Below are positions 55,514-64,000 of a stretch of DNA of 64,000 nucleotides, one piece after another; position 1 is the first letter of the stretch, and each line of letters starts with the position of its first letter. The position numbers and the translations under genes are program-made. This DNA is from Oceanospirillaceae bacterium (GTDB lineage Bacteria > Pseudomonadota > Gammaproteobacteria > Pseudomonadales > Balneatricaceae): assembly GCA_018647765.1 (NCBI GenBank), contig JABGSN010000058.1, positions 60,885-124,884 of the forward strand, written 5' to 3'. Below the pieces are notes generated by a model. That model did not search any database, was not told where the DNA came from, and saw only the letters and a list, made by a program, of their open reading frames with translations.

Positions 55514-56266
55514 CTAAAACCGCAAGCCACCATCAAGCTCAATTAAACGGCCGTTCATGTAGTCGTTTTCGATGATGAAGAGTGCCGTTTCTGCCAATTC
55601 TTTGCGGTCGCCTAAGCGGCCAACGGGCACAACTTTTTCAATACGTTCCAAGGCTTCTGGCTTCATCGAATCAGTCATGTCAGTAGAGATAACACCCGGT
55701 GCAATGCCTGCCGCACGGATACCGAAGCGCTTCAGCTCGCCTGCCCAAGTTGTTACCAATGCCGCTACGCCAGCTTTGGTTGCCGAATAGTTACTTTGGC
55801 CAATGTTGCCTGCTTTGGCGATACTCGAAATGTTGATGATAATGCCGCCATTACCAGCTTTAGCCATGGCCGCTGCGCCTTCTCGACCACATAAAAAGGT
55901 CCCGGTAAGGTTAACGTCAATGACCGATTGCCACTGGCTCAAACTCATTTTATCCAACAATTCACCGTCTTTAAACTTAATTAACATGCCATCGCGCAAT
56001 AGCCCTGCGTTGTTAACCAAGCCATCTAAACGGCCAAAATCGGCTAACACTTGCTCGAACAAGCGCTCTACGTCAGCTTCTTGAGTAATGTTACAAGTAT
56101 AACCTTTGCTTTTTTCACCGCAGGTAGCGGCGGCCGCAGTCACGGCAGCTTGATCTAAGTCGACCAGTGCACAAATACCGCCCTTGCTGGCAATCAGTTG
56201 ACCTATGGCGAGTCCTAAGCCCCGTGCTGCGCCGGTAATTACGAATACTTTGCCTTCTACTTGCAT
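55514..56266 (-). CDS. SDR-family 3-hydroxyacyl-CoA/3-oxoacyl reductase-type dehydrogenase
   Basis: This 250-residue short-chain dehydrogenase has VITGAARGLGLAIGQLIA at residues 9-26, NNAG near 87 and the catalytic SISSIAK...Tyr-x3-Lys in NISSIAKAGNIGQSNYSATKAG. It is the last gene of the valine/isoleucine operon, 4 bases after mmsB. By position it may act as 2-methyl-3-hydroxybutyryl-CoA dehydrogenase of isoleucine breakdown, which is inference; a FabG-like role is the alternative. Confidence 0.88.
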   Translation of the reverse strand: MQVEGKVFVITGAARGLGLAIGQLIASKGGICALVDLDQAAVTAAAATCGEKSKGYTCNITQEADVERLFEQVLADFGRLDGLVNNAGLLRDGMLIKFKDGELLDKMSLSQWQSVIDVNLTGTFLCGREGAAAMAKAGNGGIIINISSIAKAGNIGQSNYSATKAGVAALVTTWAGELKRFGIRAAGIAPGVISTDMTDSMKPEALERIEKVVPVGRLGDRKELAETALFIIENDYMNGRLIELDGGLRF

Positions 56267-56270
56267 GGAG

Positions 56271-57164
56271 TTAAACCTTATTATTTGAGTAGTGTTGATA
56301 AATACTAGAAAAATCTAAGCCGCCGTAGCCTGCATCACCATGGGCTTTAAACAGCTGTGATGCTTGTTGTCCCATAGGCACATTAGAGTTTGAAGCTTGG
56401 GCGGCACTAAGGGCCAAACCTAAGTCTTTATTCATTAAGTCGACCATAAAGCCGCCTTGATAATTATTGCTTGCTGGCGTGCCATCCATTACACCGGGTA
56501 CTGGATTATAGATTTCTAAGGCCCAGTTGCGGCCCGAGCTCTTCACCATAATGTCTGACAAGACTTTAGGGTCTAAACCATTTTCTACGCCCATTTGTAG
56601 GGCTTCTGCGGTACCTGCCATCAACACACTCAAGAGCATGTTATTGCACATTTTGGCAATTTGTCCGGCGCCTGCGTCACCCGCATGGAATATATTCTTT
56701 CCCATAGCTTCTAGCACGGGCTGGGCCCGTTCAAAACAAGTTTGGTCGCCACCTACGATAAAGCTTAAGGTGCCCGCCTTTGCCCCAGCAGTTCCACCGG
56801 ACACGGGTGCATCCACAAAGTGGATACCTAGACTCTTGGCTTCAACTCCCACCCTACGGGCAGTTTCAACATCTATGGTGCTGGAATCAACCACCAAGGA
56901 ATCCTTAGGAAGGTTAGCGAGCAGGCCTTCACTACCAAGATAAAGCCCTGCGACATGCTTACCGGCGGGCAACATCGACACAACAACTTGAGCGTCTTTG
57001 ATAGCCTCCATTGCCGAACTTGCAGCCACTCCACCGGCCTCAACAAATGTGTCTAATGCAGCCTGTACAAAATCGAATGCGGTGACTTGATGGCCCGCTT
57101 TAACCAAGTTGGCGGCCATTGGCCCACCCATATTGCCTAGGCCTATAAATGCTATTTGTGTCAT
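56271..57164 (-). CDS. mmsB: 3-hydroxyisobutyrate dehydrogenase
   Basis: This 297-residue NAD-dependent enzyme of valine breakdown oxidises 3-hydroxyisobutyrate to methylmalonate semialdehyde. It has the Rossmann motif IGLGNMGGPMAANLVKAGH, VVDSSTIDVETARR, the substrate motif DAPVSGGTAGAKAG and the catalytic Lys in GAGQIAKMCNNMLL. ATG 57164 with an AAGGA site is preferred over 57191. The next enzyme of the pathway, mmsA, is not found beside it. Confidence 0.95.
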   Translation of the reverse strand: MTQIAFIGLGNMGGPMAANLVKAGHQVTAFDFVQAALDTFVEAGGVAASSAMEAIKDAQVVVSMLPAGKHVAGLYLGSEGLLANLPKDSLVVDSSTIDVETARRVGVEAKSLGIHFVDAPVSGGTAGAKAGTLSFIVGGDQTCFERAQPVLEAMGKNIFHAGDAGAGQIAKMCNNMLLSVLMAGTAEALQMGVENGLDPKVLSDIMVKSSGRNWALEIYNPVPGVMDGTPASNNYQGGFMVDLMNKDLGLALSAAQASNSNVPMGQQASQLFKAHGDAGYGGLDFSSIYQHYSNNKV

Positions 57165-57198
57165 GTGTCTCGTCCTTACCTTATGTATCAAGTATCGT

Positions 57199-58305
57199 TT
57201 AAGAAAAGTTGGCAGGTGCCACGTCTTGGGTACTAAAAAATTGATCTATCCAGTTTTTGGGCGTTGTATCTACACTTTTGTAACGCCAGTTGGGGTTACG
57301 ATCCTTATCGATGAGTAGTGCCCTCACCCCTTCTTTAAACTCGTCTAGCCGAGTCGCATTTACGCCGATAATATATTCTTGTAGCAGCGCTTGCTCTACG
57401 TTAGTAAAGTTGGCCTGGAATAGCCTATGATACAAGTGTAAACTAGTAGGTGACCCTTGTTCCATAGTGGTAATGGCCTTGTCTAGCCATTTACTTGTAC
57501 CCTTAAGATTGGATAAACCAGAAATAATATCAGCAAGCTCAACTTGATTTATAGCACTTATAATTTCAGCGCGATGATGATCCAAGTTTGATTCTGGCAT
57601 CTCGGACGTTGTGGCTTCTAGCGCTAGTACCTTACCCTTTAGCTGAACTAATGTCGCTTGTTGGGATTGGCTAGGCATCGCCAACAGGCACTGCATCAGT
57701 TGTTGATAATGGTCATCGTATAGCAACCCATCTAACAAACCTAACTGACGCCCATCAGTTGCGTTTAGCATGGCACCCGTAAGCCCAAAGAATAAACCAA
57801 GCTGGTCTGGTACTTGACGTAAAAAATAGCTAGCGCCTACGTCTGGAAACAATCCAATAGTGACCTCGGGCATTGCCAAACGACTAGACTGCGTACCAAT
57901 ACGAATAGCAGCGCTCTGCAATAGCCCCATGCCGCCGCCAATCACATAACCATTGCCCCACACTACCAACGGCGTAGCCAGGTTATGTAACATTAAATCC
58001 ATTTCATATTCGTGATTAAAAAACACTTCACCCACATGCTGGTTGCCCGCATCAATCTCACGATATAGCTGGCGAATATCACCACCGGCGCAAAATGCTT
58101 TGCTGCCTGCACCGCGCATTAGGATAGCAATGACATTGTCATCAGCCTCCCATGCGGGCACATGCTCGAGCAACAGGTCAACCATGTCACCATTTAGCGC
58201 ATTAAGGGCTTCAGGGGTATTAAGTACAACCTCAACGATTTGCTGCCCTACAGCCGTAGCGTGGGTATTGACCAACAAGGGCCCTTCTTTTACGTCATAA
58301 ATCAT
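57199..58305 (-). CDS. 3-hydroxyisobutyryl-CoA hydrolase
   Basis: This 368-residue crotonase-fold enzyme releases 3-hydroxyisobutyrate from its CoA ester in valine breakdown. It has LNTPEALNALNGDMVDLL, the oxyanion motif GAGSKAFCAGGDIRQLY, NGYVIGGGMGLLQSAAIRIGT and the HIBCH-type MPEVTIGLFPDVGASYFL with catalytic Glu and Asp. It is longer than ordinary enoyl-CoA hydratases because of the HIBCH C-terminal region. Its start overlaps the preceding hydratase stop by one base. Confidence 0.94.
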   Translation of the reverse strand: MIYDVKEGPLLVNTHATAVGQQIVEVVLNTPEALNALNGDMVDLLLEHVPAWEADDNVIAILMRGAGSKAFCAGGDIRQLYREIDAGNQHVGEVFFNHEYEMDLMLHNLATPLVVWGNGYVIGGGMGLLQSAAIRIGTQSSRLAMPEVTIGLFPDVGASYFLRQVPDQLGLFFGLTGAMLNATDGRQLGLLDGLLYDDHYQQLMQCLLAMPSQSQQATLVQLKGKVLALEATTSEMPESNLDHHRAEIISAINQVELADIISGLSNLKGTSKWLDKAITTMEQGSPTSLHLYHRLFQANFTNVEQALLQEYIIGVNATRLDEFKEGVRALLIDKDRNPNWRYKSVDTTPKNWIDQFFSTQDVAPANFS

Positions 58306-59081
58306 TATGAGTTAGTCCACTTAGGCTTACGTTTTTCTAAAAATGCTTGCACGCCTTCTGTTTGGTCATTGGTGTCAAACAAGTCGATAAATTCATCTCG
58401 CTCATAGCCCATGCCAGCAAACATCGGTTCCCTGCGGGCGGTTTGAATCAACCGCTTGCAGGCTGCAATACTGGTAGGGCTTTGACGTTCTGATTTTTGC
58501 GCCCACTGCATGGCTTCAGCTAACGCTTGGCCAGGTTCCGTCACCGCTTCAACTAGGCCAATGTCGAGCGCCTTTTGAGCATCGACACGTTCACCACACA
58601 AGATCATACGTTTTGCCCAGCCTTCACCCACTAACCAAGCTAGGTTTTGAGTACCTCCGGCACACGGCAAAAGGCCTACTGCCGCTTCGGGCAAAGCCAT
58701 TAGCGCTTGTGACTCTGCTATTCGTAAATCGCAGGCTAAGGCCACTTCTAACCCGCCACCCATGGCATAACCATTAATGGCCGCAATACTTAAACCTCTA
58801 AACTGACTCAGCACTTCAAAGGCACGACCAAAGGCCGTCGACATGTCGGCGGCCACTTGCTTGTCACCCGTGGCAAACAGTTTTAAATCGGCGCCTGCAG
58901 AAAAGAACTTTTCACCCTCACCGGTAATGACCAGACTGTAGATGTCTTTATTGGCATTAAACTGCTTAATCAAGTCGGCCAACGCGTCTAAGCTATCCCG
59001 AGTCCACGTATTAGCGGGCGGGTTATTCATGGTGATCACGGCAACATGACCTTCAATGGTATAGGGAATTGCTGGGTTCAT
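58305..59081 (-). CDS. enoyl-CoA hydratase
   Basis: This 258-residue crotonase has the oxyanion motif GEGEKFFSAGADLKLF, NGYAMGGGLEVALACDLRIAE with catalytic Glu near residue 113, and ALPEAAVGLLPCAGGTQNLAWLVG. In this operon it probably hydrates methacrylyl-CoA and tiglyl-CoA, made by the dehydrogenase encoded 11 bases upstream, and passes the product to the HIBCH hydrolase encoded next. Confidence 0.93.
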   Translation of the reverse strand: MNPAIPYTIEGHVAVITMNNPPANTWTRDSLDALADLIKQFNANKDIYSLVITGEGEKFFSAGADLKLFATGDKQVAADMSTAFGRAFEVLSQFRGLSIAAINGYAMGGGLEVALACDLRIAESQALMALPEAAVGLLPCAGGTQNLAWLVGEGWAKRMILCGERVDAQKALDIGLVEAVTEPGQALAEAMQWAQKSERQSPTSIAACKRLIQTARREPMFAGMGYERDEFIDLFDTNDQTEGVQAFLEKRKPKWTNS

Positions 59082-59092
59082 GTCATAATCCT

Positions 59093-60250
59093 TTATAAAA
59101 TAGCTTGGCTGTCGGCCAGTAAGATACGACGGGCAATGATAACGCGCATTATTTCGTTAGTGCCCTCTAAGATGCGGTGTACGCGAGAATCCCGTAGGTA
59201 GCGCTCCATCGGAAATTCTTTAATATAGCCATTACCGCCAAAACACTGCAGCGCTTCGTCACATACTTGGTAACCTACATCGGTAACAAAGCGCTTGGCC
59301 ATGGCACAGTATGTGGACGCATCAGGGTCTTGGTTATCCAATTTGAAGGCCGCCAACCGCACCATTTGCCGAGCAGCCACCATTTCGGTGTTCATATCGG
59401 CCAGTTTAAACTGCATACCTTGAAAAGCCGCAATCGGCTTACCAAACTGTTTACGTTCGTTAACGTAAGTTAGGGCGTCGTTCATGGCTTGTTGCGCCGT
59501 ACCCAAACCCACCGTGGCAATGTTTATACGACCGCCATCCAGGCCTTTCATAGCAATGGTAAAACCATCTCCTTCGTTACCTAACAAGTTGGACGCAGGC
59601 ACTCTAACTTGGTCAAAGTTCACCATCCGCGTAGGCTGAGCATTCCAGCCCATTTTGTCTTCTTTACGACCGTAAGAAATACCCTCGGCGTTGGCATCAA
59701 CCACAAACGCCGACACCCCTTTGGGACCAGGCTCGCCGGTACGTGCCATCACCACTAAAATGTCTGTTTCCCCAGCGCCAGAGATAAATACCTTACTCCC
59801 GGTCATCACATAAACGTCGCCGTCTTTTTCACCTTTAGTGGTTAGCGAAGCGGCGTCTGAACCGGCATTGGGTTCGGTTAAACAGTAGGATGCCAGCAAT
59901 TCACCGCTGGTGAGTTGCTCGCCATACTTAGCTTTGGTGGCGGCATTGGCATAGTCCGACACCATCCAAGTGGCCATGTTGTGGATGGTGAGCATGGCGG
60001 TGGTAGTGGTACAGCCCATCGCCAATTGTTCAAAAATGAGTGCCGAATCGAGCCTACTTAACCCCAAACCACCCATTTCTGGGTCGCTATAAAGGCCACA
60101 AAAACCCAGTTCTCCTGCCTGTTTTAGCGTGGCAATAGGAAAGATGGCTTCGGCATCCCATTGCGCTGCGTTAGGCGCTAGTTCATTTGCAGAGAACTGT
60201 TGAGCTAGCTCAACAAAGGCTCTTTGGTCTTCGTTTAAATCAAAATCCAT
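59093..60250 (-). CDS. acyl-CoA dehydrogenase, isobutyryl-CoA type
   Basis: This 385-residue FAD dehydrogenase has ASYCLTEPNAGSDAASL, GSKVFISGAGETDILVVMART, DGGRINIATVGLGTAQQAMNDALTYVNERKQFG and the catalytic Glu in HRILEGTNEIMRVIIARRIL, near residue 365. The overall pattern and operon (hydratase, HIBCH, mmsB downstream) point to isobutyryl-CoA or 2-methylbutyryl-CoA as substrate. It is separated from the thiolase by a 107-base gap filled by a REP/BIME-like repeat. Confidence 0.93.
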   Translation of the reverse strand: MDFDLNEDQRAFVELAQQFSANELAPNAAQWDAEAIFPIATLKQAGELGFCGLYSDPEMGGLGLSRLDSALIFEQLAMGCTTTTAMLTIHNMATWMVSDYANAATKAKYGEQLTSGELLASYCLTEPNAGSDAASLTTKGEKDGDVYVMTGSKVFISGAGETDILVVMARTGEPGPKGVSAFVVDANAEGISYGRKEDKMGWNAQPTRMVNFDQVRVPASNLLGNEGDGFTIAMKGLDGGRINIATVGLGTAQQAMNDALTYVNERKQFGKPIAAFQGMQFKLADMNTEMVAARQMVRLAAFKLDNQDPDASTYCAMAKRFVTDVGYQVCDEALQCFGGNGYIKEFPMERYLRDSRVHRILEGTNEIMRVIIARRILLADSQAIL

Positions 60251-60278
60251 GTTATTCCCTAATAAAATTTACAGCTAT

Positions 60279-60341
60279 TCATGCCGGCGCAGGCCGGAAT
60301 ATTAGCTAGGTTACTGAGATCCTGACTTTCGTCAGGATGAC
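60279..60341. repeat. REP/BIME-like paired hairpin repeat, copy 2
   Basis: The arms are CCGGC-GCAG-GCCGG and ATCCTGAC-TTTC-GTCAGGAT, the same arrangement as at 52911-52974, with the same GATCCTGAC start and CAGGATGAC end. It sits inside an operon between two co-directional genes, so read-through or partial termination of the thiolase transcript is expected here. Confidence 0.85.
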
Positions 60342-60356
60342 GACCTCAACGATCCT

Positions 60357-61547
60357 CTACACCAACTCAATGGCGACTGCAGTCGCTTCGCCACCGCCAA
60401 TACACAAAGCGGCTACGCCACGCTTTAAACCCTTATTTTTTAACGCTGTCATCAAGGTAAGGATGATGCGCGAACCGGTGGACCCGATAGGGTGGCCTTG
60501 TGCACACGCTCCACCATAAATGTTAACTTTGTTAGCGTCCAAACCCAGTTCAGAAATAGCCAACATGGTCACCATGGCAAAGGCTTCGTTAATTTCAAAT
60601 AAGTCGACATCAGCAACCTGCCAATCCAGCTTGGTAAGCAACCCTTCTATGGCCCCAATAGGCGCAATGGTGAATTCGCTGGGCTCACGGGCAAAGCTCT
60701 GCACGCCCATAATTCGGGCAGTGGGTGTTAATCCTTGTTGCGCTATGGCTTCACTACTCGCCAACACTAAGGCCGACGCGCCATCAGAAATAGAGCTCGC
60801 ATTGGCTGCAGTGATGGTGCCGTCCTTTTTAAAAGCGGCACGTAACTGCGGAATTTTATCAATGCGCGCTTGGCCAGGCTGCTCATCTACGGCCACTGTG
60901 GTTGTGCCTTTACGACTGACAATGTCTACCGGCGTTATTTCGGCATCTAAATCGCCGTTGGCGATTGCCGCGTTGGCCTTGGACAATGACCCGATGGCAA
61001 ATTTATCCATGGCTTCGCGGCTTAAACCATAATCGTCCGCTGTGGCTTGGGCAAAACTGCCCATCAGGCCACCTTTATACGCATCTTCTAGACCATCAAA
61101 AAACATATGATCTAACATTTGGCCGTGACCCATGCGCATGCCTTGGCGCACTTTCGGCAACAAGTAAGGCGCGTTCGTCATACTTTCCATGCCACCACAA
61201 ACCATGACTTGGACTGAGCCCGCTTTAATCGCGTTGTATCCCATGATGGTGGTTTGCATGCCAGAGCCACACATTTTATTAACCGTGGTACAAGGCACAC
61301 TCATTGGCAGCCCCGCACCTAGTGCAGCTTGGCGGGCCGGCGCTTGACCTTGGCCCGCAGCCAATACACAACCCATATACACTTCACCCACCTGCTCAGC
61401 ACTCACTTTGGCACGAGCCAGGGCACCGGCAATAGCCACAGCACCCAGCTGGGGAGATTTTTGGCTGGCAAGGCTACCATCTAAGCCGCCCATCGGAGTA
61501 CGACTACCGGCAACAATATACACATTTTCTTCTACGGCTTGACTCAT
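60357..61547 (-). CDS. acetyl-CoA C-acyltransferase (thiolase)
   Basis: This 396-residue thiolase has the acylated Cys near residue 92 in TTVNKMCGSGMQTTIMG, NEAFAMV, and the C-terminal GGACAQGHPIGSTGSRI (His) and ALCIGGGEATA (Cys). It is the first gene after the divergent promoter shared with liuR and probably cleaves 2-methylacetoacetyl-CoA (isoleucine) or acetoacetyl-CoA (leucine). ATG 61547 has a GGAG site; the longer reading from 61649 would run across the LiuR palindrome. Confidence 0.95.
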   Translation of the reverse strand: MSQAVEENVYIVAGSRTPMGGLDGSLASQKSPQLGAVAIAGALARAKVSAEQVGEVYMGCVLAAGQGQAPARQAALGAGLPMSVPCTTVNKMCGSGMQTTIMGYNAIKAGSVQVMVCGGMESMTNAPYLLPKVRQGMRMGHGQMLDHMFFDGLEDAYKGGLMGSFAQATADDYGLSREAMDKFAIGSLSKANAAIANGDLDAEITPVDIVSRKGTTTVAVDEQPGQARIDKIPQLRAAFKKDGTITAANASSISDGASALVLASSEAIAQQGLTPTARIMGVQSFAREPSEFTIAPIGAIEGLLTKLDWQVADVDLFEINEAFAMVTMLAISELGLDANKVNIYGGACAQGHPIGSTGSRIILTLMTALKNKGLKRGVAALCIGGGEATAVAIELV

Positions 61548-61593
61548 TTGTAAGACTCCAATAACGACACTTAAGATTAATCCAACATTTTGC

Positions 61594-61618
61594 TTGACCT
61601 TTACGTTAACGTCAAACA
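61594..61618. promoter_or_regulatory. LiuR-type operator in the divergent liu/thiolase promoter
   Basis: TTTACGTTAACGTCAA (61600-61615) is a near-perfect palindrome resembling the LiuR sites described for gammaproteobacteria. A -35 box TTGACC (61594-61599) directly precedes it on the plus strand and TTGACG overlaps its right end on the minus strand, so one bound MerR dimer could control both directions. Confidence 0.75.
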
Positions 61619-61669
61619 AAATAAGCAACAATTGAATTATTGCCGACAATTAATTATAAGGCATTATCC

Positions 61670-62071
61670 ATGCAGCCAGCCAGCTACACTATTAGCGAAT
61701 TGTCGAAGGAATTTGACATCACCACGCGCAGCATTCGTTTTTACGAAGACCAAGGTTTACTCGCACCCCAACGCGAAGGACTCAAACGTATTTACTCAAG
61801 TCACGATCGAACTTGGCTGAAGCTTATTTTGCGGGGTAAACGCCTAGGCTTAACCCTCGCCGAAATCAGTCAAATACTCGACTTATACGATCCCTCATCC
61901 ACCAACAATGATCAGCAGCTGCTGGTATTTATTGAAAAAATACAGACCCGAAAAGCCGCCCTACTACAGCAGATGGACGACATTAGCGCCCTACAACACG
62001 AACTGGACGCCGCCGAGCAACGTTGCAAAAGCGCCCTATCCAACATTGACCTACTGGAGAATCAGTCATGA
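61670..62071 (+). CDS. liuR: MerR-family regulator of branched-chain amino acid catabolism (LiuR)
   Basis: This 133-residue MerR-type protein has the winged helix [26 protein letters not shown] (residues 6-31), the second wing [21 protein letters not shown], and a C-terminal coiled coil with no metal-binding cysteine pair. In gammaproteobacteria LiuR represses leucine and isoleucine degradation genes. Here it lies first in the liu operon, overlaps liuA by 4 bases (ATGA) and stands beside a LiuR-type palindrome, which makes the assignment strong. Confidence 0.9.
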   Translation: MQPASYTISELSKEFDITTRSIRFYEDQGLLAPQREGLKRIYSSHDRTWLKLILRGKRLGLTLAEISQILDLYDPSSTNNDQQLLVFIEKIQTRKAALLQQMDDISALQHELDAAEQRCKSALSNIDLLENQS

Positions 62072-63237
62072 TCAGCACTTACACAAGCCTTAACTTTGAC
62101 CTTGGTGAAACCAATGACATGCTGCGCGAGCAAGTGAATCAATTTGCCGCTGCTGAAATAGCACCCTTGGCCGAATCGACCGATGCTAATAACGAGTTCC
62201 CCATGCAGTTATGGAAAAAAATGGGCGACATGGGCCTGCTCGGCATCACTTGCGACGAGAAATACGGCGGTGCAGGCATGGGCTACTTGGCACACGCCAT
62301 TGCAATGGAAGAGATTAGCCGCGCCTCCGCCTCTATCGGTTTAAGTTACGGCGCCCATTCTAACCTTTGTGTGAATCAAATCCACCGCCACGGCACAGAC
62401 CAGCAAAAACACACCTATTTACCTAAACTGATCAGTGGCGATCATGTGGGTGCCCTTGCCATGAGTGAACCAGGTGCCGGTTCTGATGTGGTGAGCATGC
62501 AGCTTAAAGCCGAACTCAAAGGCGACAAATACATCCTTAACGGCAATAAGATGTGGATCACCAACGGCCCCGATGCCAACACCTATGTAATCTACGCCAA
62601 AACCGACATGTCCGCTGGCGCTAAAGGCATTACCGCGTTTATCGTAGAACGTGATTACCCCGGTTTTAGCCGTACTCAAAAGCTAGACAAACTCGGCATG
62701 CGTGGATCCAACACCTGTGAGTTGGTATTTATTGACTGTGAAGTGCCAGCAGAAAATATTCTGGGCCAACTCAATGGCGGTGTTCGTGTGTTGATGAGCG
62801 GCCTCGACTACGAGCGAGTGGTGTTGTCTGGCGGACCTCTGGGCATAATGCAAGCCTGCATGGACGTGGTCGTCCCTTACGTGCATGAGCGCAAGCAATT
62901 TGGTCAAGCGATTGGCGAATTTCAGTTAGTGCAAGGCAAGTTAGCCGACATGTATACACAAATGAACGCTGCAAAGTCTTATGTTTATAACGTCGCTAAA
63001 TCTTGTGACCGCGGTGAAACCACGCGTAAAGACTCGGCCGGCGCCATTTTATATTCTGCTGAGTTAGCAACGAAAATGGCGCTAGATGCCATTCAGCTAT
63101 TAGGCGGAACCGGTTATACCAACGAATGCCCAACAGGGCGTTTATTACGCGATGCCAAACTCTATGAAATTGGCGCTGGCACCTCAGAGATACGCCGCAT
63201 GCTGATTGGCCGTGAACTATTTAACGAGAGCCACTAA
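62068..63237 (+). CDS. liuA: isovaleryl-CoA dehydrogenase
   Basis: This 389-residue FAD enzyme converts isovaleryl-CoA to 3-methylcrotonyl-CoA. The isovaleryl type is diagnosed by the catalytic Glu249 in [16 protein letters not shown], together with Gly-Ala-Gly-Thr ([13 protein letters not shown]) where other acyl-CoA dehydrogenases have their Glu. [16 protein letters not shown] and [21 protein letters not shown] are present. It is coupled to liuR and followed after 1 base by liuB. Confidence 0.96.
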   Translation: MISTYTSLNFDLGETNDMLREQVNQFAAAEIAPLAESTDANNEFPMQLWKKMGDMGLLGITCDEKYGGAGMGYLAHAIAMEEISRASASIGLSYGAHSNLCVNQIHRHGTDQQKHTYLPKLISGDHVGALAMSEPGAGSDVVSMQLKAELKGDKYILNGNKMWITNGPDANTYVIYAKTDMSAGAKGITAFIVERDYPGFSRTQKLDKLGMRGSNTCELVFIDCEVPAENILGQLNGGVRVLMSGLDYERVVLSGGPLGIMQACMDVVVPYVHERKQFGQAIGEFQLVQGKLADMYTQMNAAKSYVYNVAKSCDRGETTRKDSAGAILYSAELATKMALDAIQLLGGTGYTNECPTGRLLRDAKLYEIGAGTSEIRRMLIGRELFNESH

Positions 63238-63238
63238 T

Positions 63239-64000
63239 ATGGGCACTTTAACCAATTCAATCAACGCTCAAAGCGCCGACTTTAAAACCAAATCGAGTGC
63301 CATGCAGGCCTTAGTAGACGATTTGCGCAGCCAAGTGGCGCAACTACAGTTGGGTGGCGGCGAAAAATACCAGGCCAAGCACCTGGGCCGTGGTAAATTG
63401 CTGCCCCGCGACCGCATTGACCAGTTAATTGATGTGGGTTCACCATTTTTAGAAGTATCACAACTTGCGGCCCATGAGGTTTATGATGTACCGGTACCCA
63501 GCGCAGGCATCCTATGTGGTGTAGGCCTAGTTAATGGCCGCCACTGCATGATCATCGCCAACGACGCCACGGTTAAAGGCGGCACCTACTTTCCGTTAAC
63601 GGTAAAGAAACACCTCCGTGCACAAGACATTGCGCTGCAAAACAACTTACCCTGCATTTACTTAGTTGATTCTGGCGGTGCTAACCTACCCCAGCAGGAC
63701 GAAGTATTTCCTGATAAATTACACTTTGGCCGAATTTTTTACAATCAAGCCACTATGTCTTCCGTCGGCATTCCGCAAATTGCCGTAGTTATGGGGTCTT
63801 GTACCGCAGGCGGTGCTTATGTACCTGCCATGGCCGATGAATCCATTATCGTTAAGCAACAAGGCACCATCTTCCTAGCCGGCCCGCCGTTGGTTAAAGC
63901 CGCCACTGGCGAAGAGGTGAGCGCCGAAGAGCTTGGTGGTGCAGATACCCATTGCCGTACTTCTGGCGTGGCCGATCATTACGCCGAATCAGACCAACAC
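63239..64000 (+). CDS. liuB: 3-methylcrotonyl-CoA carboxylase carboxyltransferase subunit (partial)
   Basis: The first 254 residues are visible; the gene runs off the right edge. It begins [20 protein letters not shown] and shows the carboxyltransferase domain with [61 protein letters not shown] and [16 protein letters not shown]. This is the beta subunit that carboxylates 3-methylcrotonyl-CoA, the next step after LiuA. The biotin subunit and later liu genes are expected beyond the window. Confidence 0.96.
   Translation, partial: MGTLTNSINAQSADFKTKSSAMQALVDDLRSQVAQLQLGGGEKYQAKHLGRGKLLPRDRIDQLIDVGSPFLEVSQLAAHEVYDVPVPSAGILCGVGLVNGRHCMIIANDATVKGGTYFPLTVKKHLRAQDIALQNNLPCIYLVDSGGANLPQQDEVFPDKLHFGRIFYNQATMSSVGIPQIAVVMGSCTAGGAYVPAMADESIIVKQQGTIFLAGPPLVKAATGEEVSAEELGGADTHCRTSGVADHYAESDQH

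Noticed and set aside
56527..56943. 138-codon plus-strand frame opposite mmsB
   Set aside because: Antisense shadow of a complete dehydrogenase; no ribosome-binding site or recognisable motif.
60520..61032. 170-codon plus-strand frame opposite the thiolase
   Set aside because: It lies wholly inside a thiolase with all catalytic motifs and its Ser/Ala/Met-rich translation is an antisense shadow.

Overview
The window reads as chromosomal core DNA of a gammaproteobacterium, probably a marine member of the Pseudomonadales/Oceanospirillales type. The evidence is gene order. The run yceD-rpmF-plsX-fabD-fabG-acpP-fabF-pabC-mltG-tmk-holB-tatD matches the Pseudomonas arrangement, without fabH beside plsX. 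gloB is divergent from a methyltransferase-rnhA-dnaQ set. NhaB, PreP-type M16 peptidase, ETF-ubiquinone oxidoreductase and a MerR-type LiuR regulon are also present. I see no phage, IS element, integron, CRISPR array, rRNA or tRNA gene, and no gap over 300 bases without a gene.

Layout. 1-2.7 kb: a TauD/TfdA-type dioxygenase and a cut-off FAD-linked oxidase, divergent from a LysR regulator. 2.7-6 kb: htpG behind a heat-shock (sigma-32) promoter, a PaaI-like thioesterase broken by two frameshifts, a DUF599 membrane protein and a tiny lysine-rich ORF. 6-12.5 kb: a tight minus-strand gene train selD-mnmH-frmA-frmB-DUF2185-ybfF-QTMAN-like glycosyltransferase, preceded by tmcA. It combines tRNA wobble-base modification with formaldehyde detoxification. 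14.7-20.9 kb: a molybdopterin oxidoreductase, an Asp/Glu-racemase-family enzyme, sohB, an SCP2 protein behind a PsrA-like operator, and nhaB. 21-26 kb: dnaQ, rnhA, methyltransferase, gloB, mltD. 26-30.7 kb: a BMP-type nucleoside ABC importer. 30.8-40.5 kb: mixed housekeeping genes (PreP-like peptidase, receiver protein, UbiH-family hydroxylase, hpf, an unrecognised ORF, etfD, upp, DUF1285, TetR). 40.6-51.4 kb: the tatD-to-sppA core block, ending next to ppnN. 53-64 kb: a catabolic region for glutaryl-CoA (gcdH plus family III CoA transferase) and branched-chain amino acids (valine/isoleucine operon on minus, leucine liu operon on plus). The two branched-chain operons diverge around a LiuR-type palindrome.

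How the genes fit together. Acyl-CoA dehydrogenases at 54-63 kb feed electrons through ETF to the ETF-QO at 36.9 kb. The 40-51 kb block couples translation (L32, YceD), membrane lipid synthesis and cell-wall trimming (MltG). The 6-15 kb block holds three different enzymes of tRNA position-34 modification.

No clear new defence or mobile system was found. The better leads are regulatory and structural. They are a paired REP/BIME-like repeat with compensatory stem changes, found twice, once where mmsA would be expected; several perfect operator-like palindromes in promoters; a hairpin before nhaB; and the wobble-modification gene train.
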